Positions 6,264 through 6,407 of a stretch of 6,407 nt of DNA are shown in pieces. The position numbers were made by a program, and so were the translations under genes. How positions within the stretch are numbered: position 1 is the stretch's first letter; every line of letters begins with the position of its first letter. Origin of the DNA: Verrucomicrobiota bacterium (lineage in GTDB: Bacteria; Verrucomicrobiota; Lentisphaeria; Oligosphaerales; Oligosphaeraceae); the NCBI GenBank assembly GCA_022709995.1, contig JAKLHU010000133.1, positions 1 through 6,407 on the forward strand, in the 5' to 3' direction. A model generated the notes under the pieces. That model was not told the DNA's origin. It worked only from the letters and a program-made list of their open reading frames with translations, and did not search any database.

Positions 6264-6405
6264 GGCCGGAAGCGCCGCCGGCAGCCAGCCCCTCGAGAGC
6301 GGCCCGGAAGGCCTGCAGCGTCGTGGCGATGTTCGGATCCCTGTACGTCGAAAAGGTGAACAGTCTCTCGAGGCCGCTTGCTGAGGCCGACGCCCCGTAG
6401 GCCCC
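6235..6405 (-). pseudogene. Truncated piece of an M16C (PreP/Cym1-like) metallopeptidase
   Basis: In the frame starting at 6405 the minus strand reads GAYGASASASGLERLFTFS, then TYRDPNIATTLQAFRAALEG, and stops at 6235. The GAYGA and TF(S)xYRDPN pattern is characteristic of the C-terminal half of M16C insulinase-like peptidases (PreP/Cym1), which degrade peptides; the zinc-binding HxxEH site is far upstream in such proteins and not in this window. Family members usually continue about 100 residues past YRDPN with an alpha-helical tail. Here only about 30 follow, and the last ten or so no longer look like the family. The coding signal passes to a different frame between about 6285 and 6263. A frameshift, a deletion fusing two genes, or a chimeric sequence end would each explain this. 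Confidence 0.6.
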
Positions 6406-6407
6406 AC

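Overview
The window is a GC-rich stretch in which every gene I can support lies on the minus strand, so transcription runs from high to low coordinates. A TolC-type outer-membrane channel with a signal peptide shows a Gram-negative cell envelope. The mix of a secreted CBM9-like protein, a possible glycoside-hydrolase tail and a class III aminotransferase would suit a carbohydrate-degrading environmental bacterium, for example in the Planctomycetota/Verrucomicrobiota/Lentisphaerota group. That placement is a guess from gene content and not something the sequence proves. Both window edges cut through genes.

Upstream block, read 5' to 3' on the minus strand: a C-terminal fragment ending at 5931 that may be a glycoside-hydrolase tail; a class III PLP-dependent aminotransferase (4694-5899) starting about 30 bases later; a 213-base gap holding a strong GC hairpin; and a 12-helix MFS transporter (3302-4480). 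At the right-hand edge (about 6235-6405) a different reading frame encodes a piece of an M16C (PreP/Cym1-like) metallopeptidase. It runs into the possible hydrolase tail out of frame, which looks like a truncated-gene junction or a chimeric contig end.

A gap of about 270 bases (3033-3301) separates the blocks. It holds inverted repeats, an AT-rich island and a weak promoter-like pair facing the next gene.

Downstream block: a TolC-like outer-membrane factor (1554-3032), a cysteine-rich probable metal-binding cytoplasmic protein with no family name I can assign (704-1513), and the N-terminal 224 residues of a secreted CBM9-like protein (1-673). The gaps are only 40 and 30 bases and the last two genes have good Shine-Dalgarno sites, so these three are probably one operon. 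The usual periplasmic adaptor and inner-membrane pump for the channel are not in view and could lie beyond position 1.

I see no tRNA, rRNA, CRISPR array, insertion sequence or replication origin. The most notable items are the cysteine-rich protein between an export channel and an exported protein, and the out-of-frame gene junction at the right edge.
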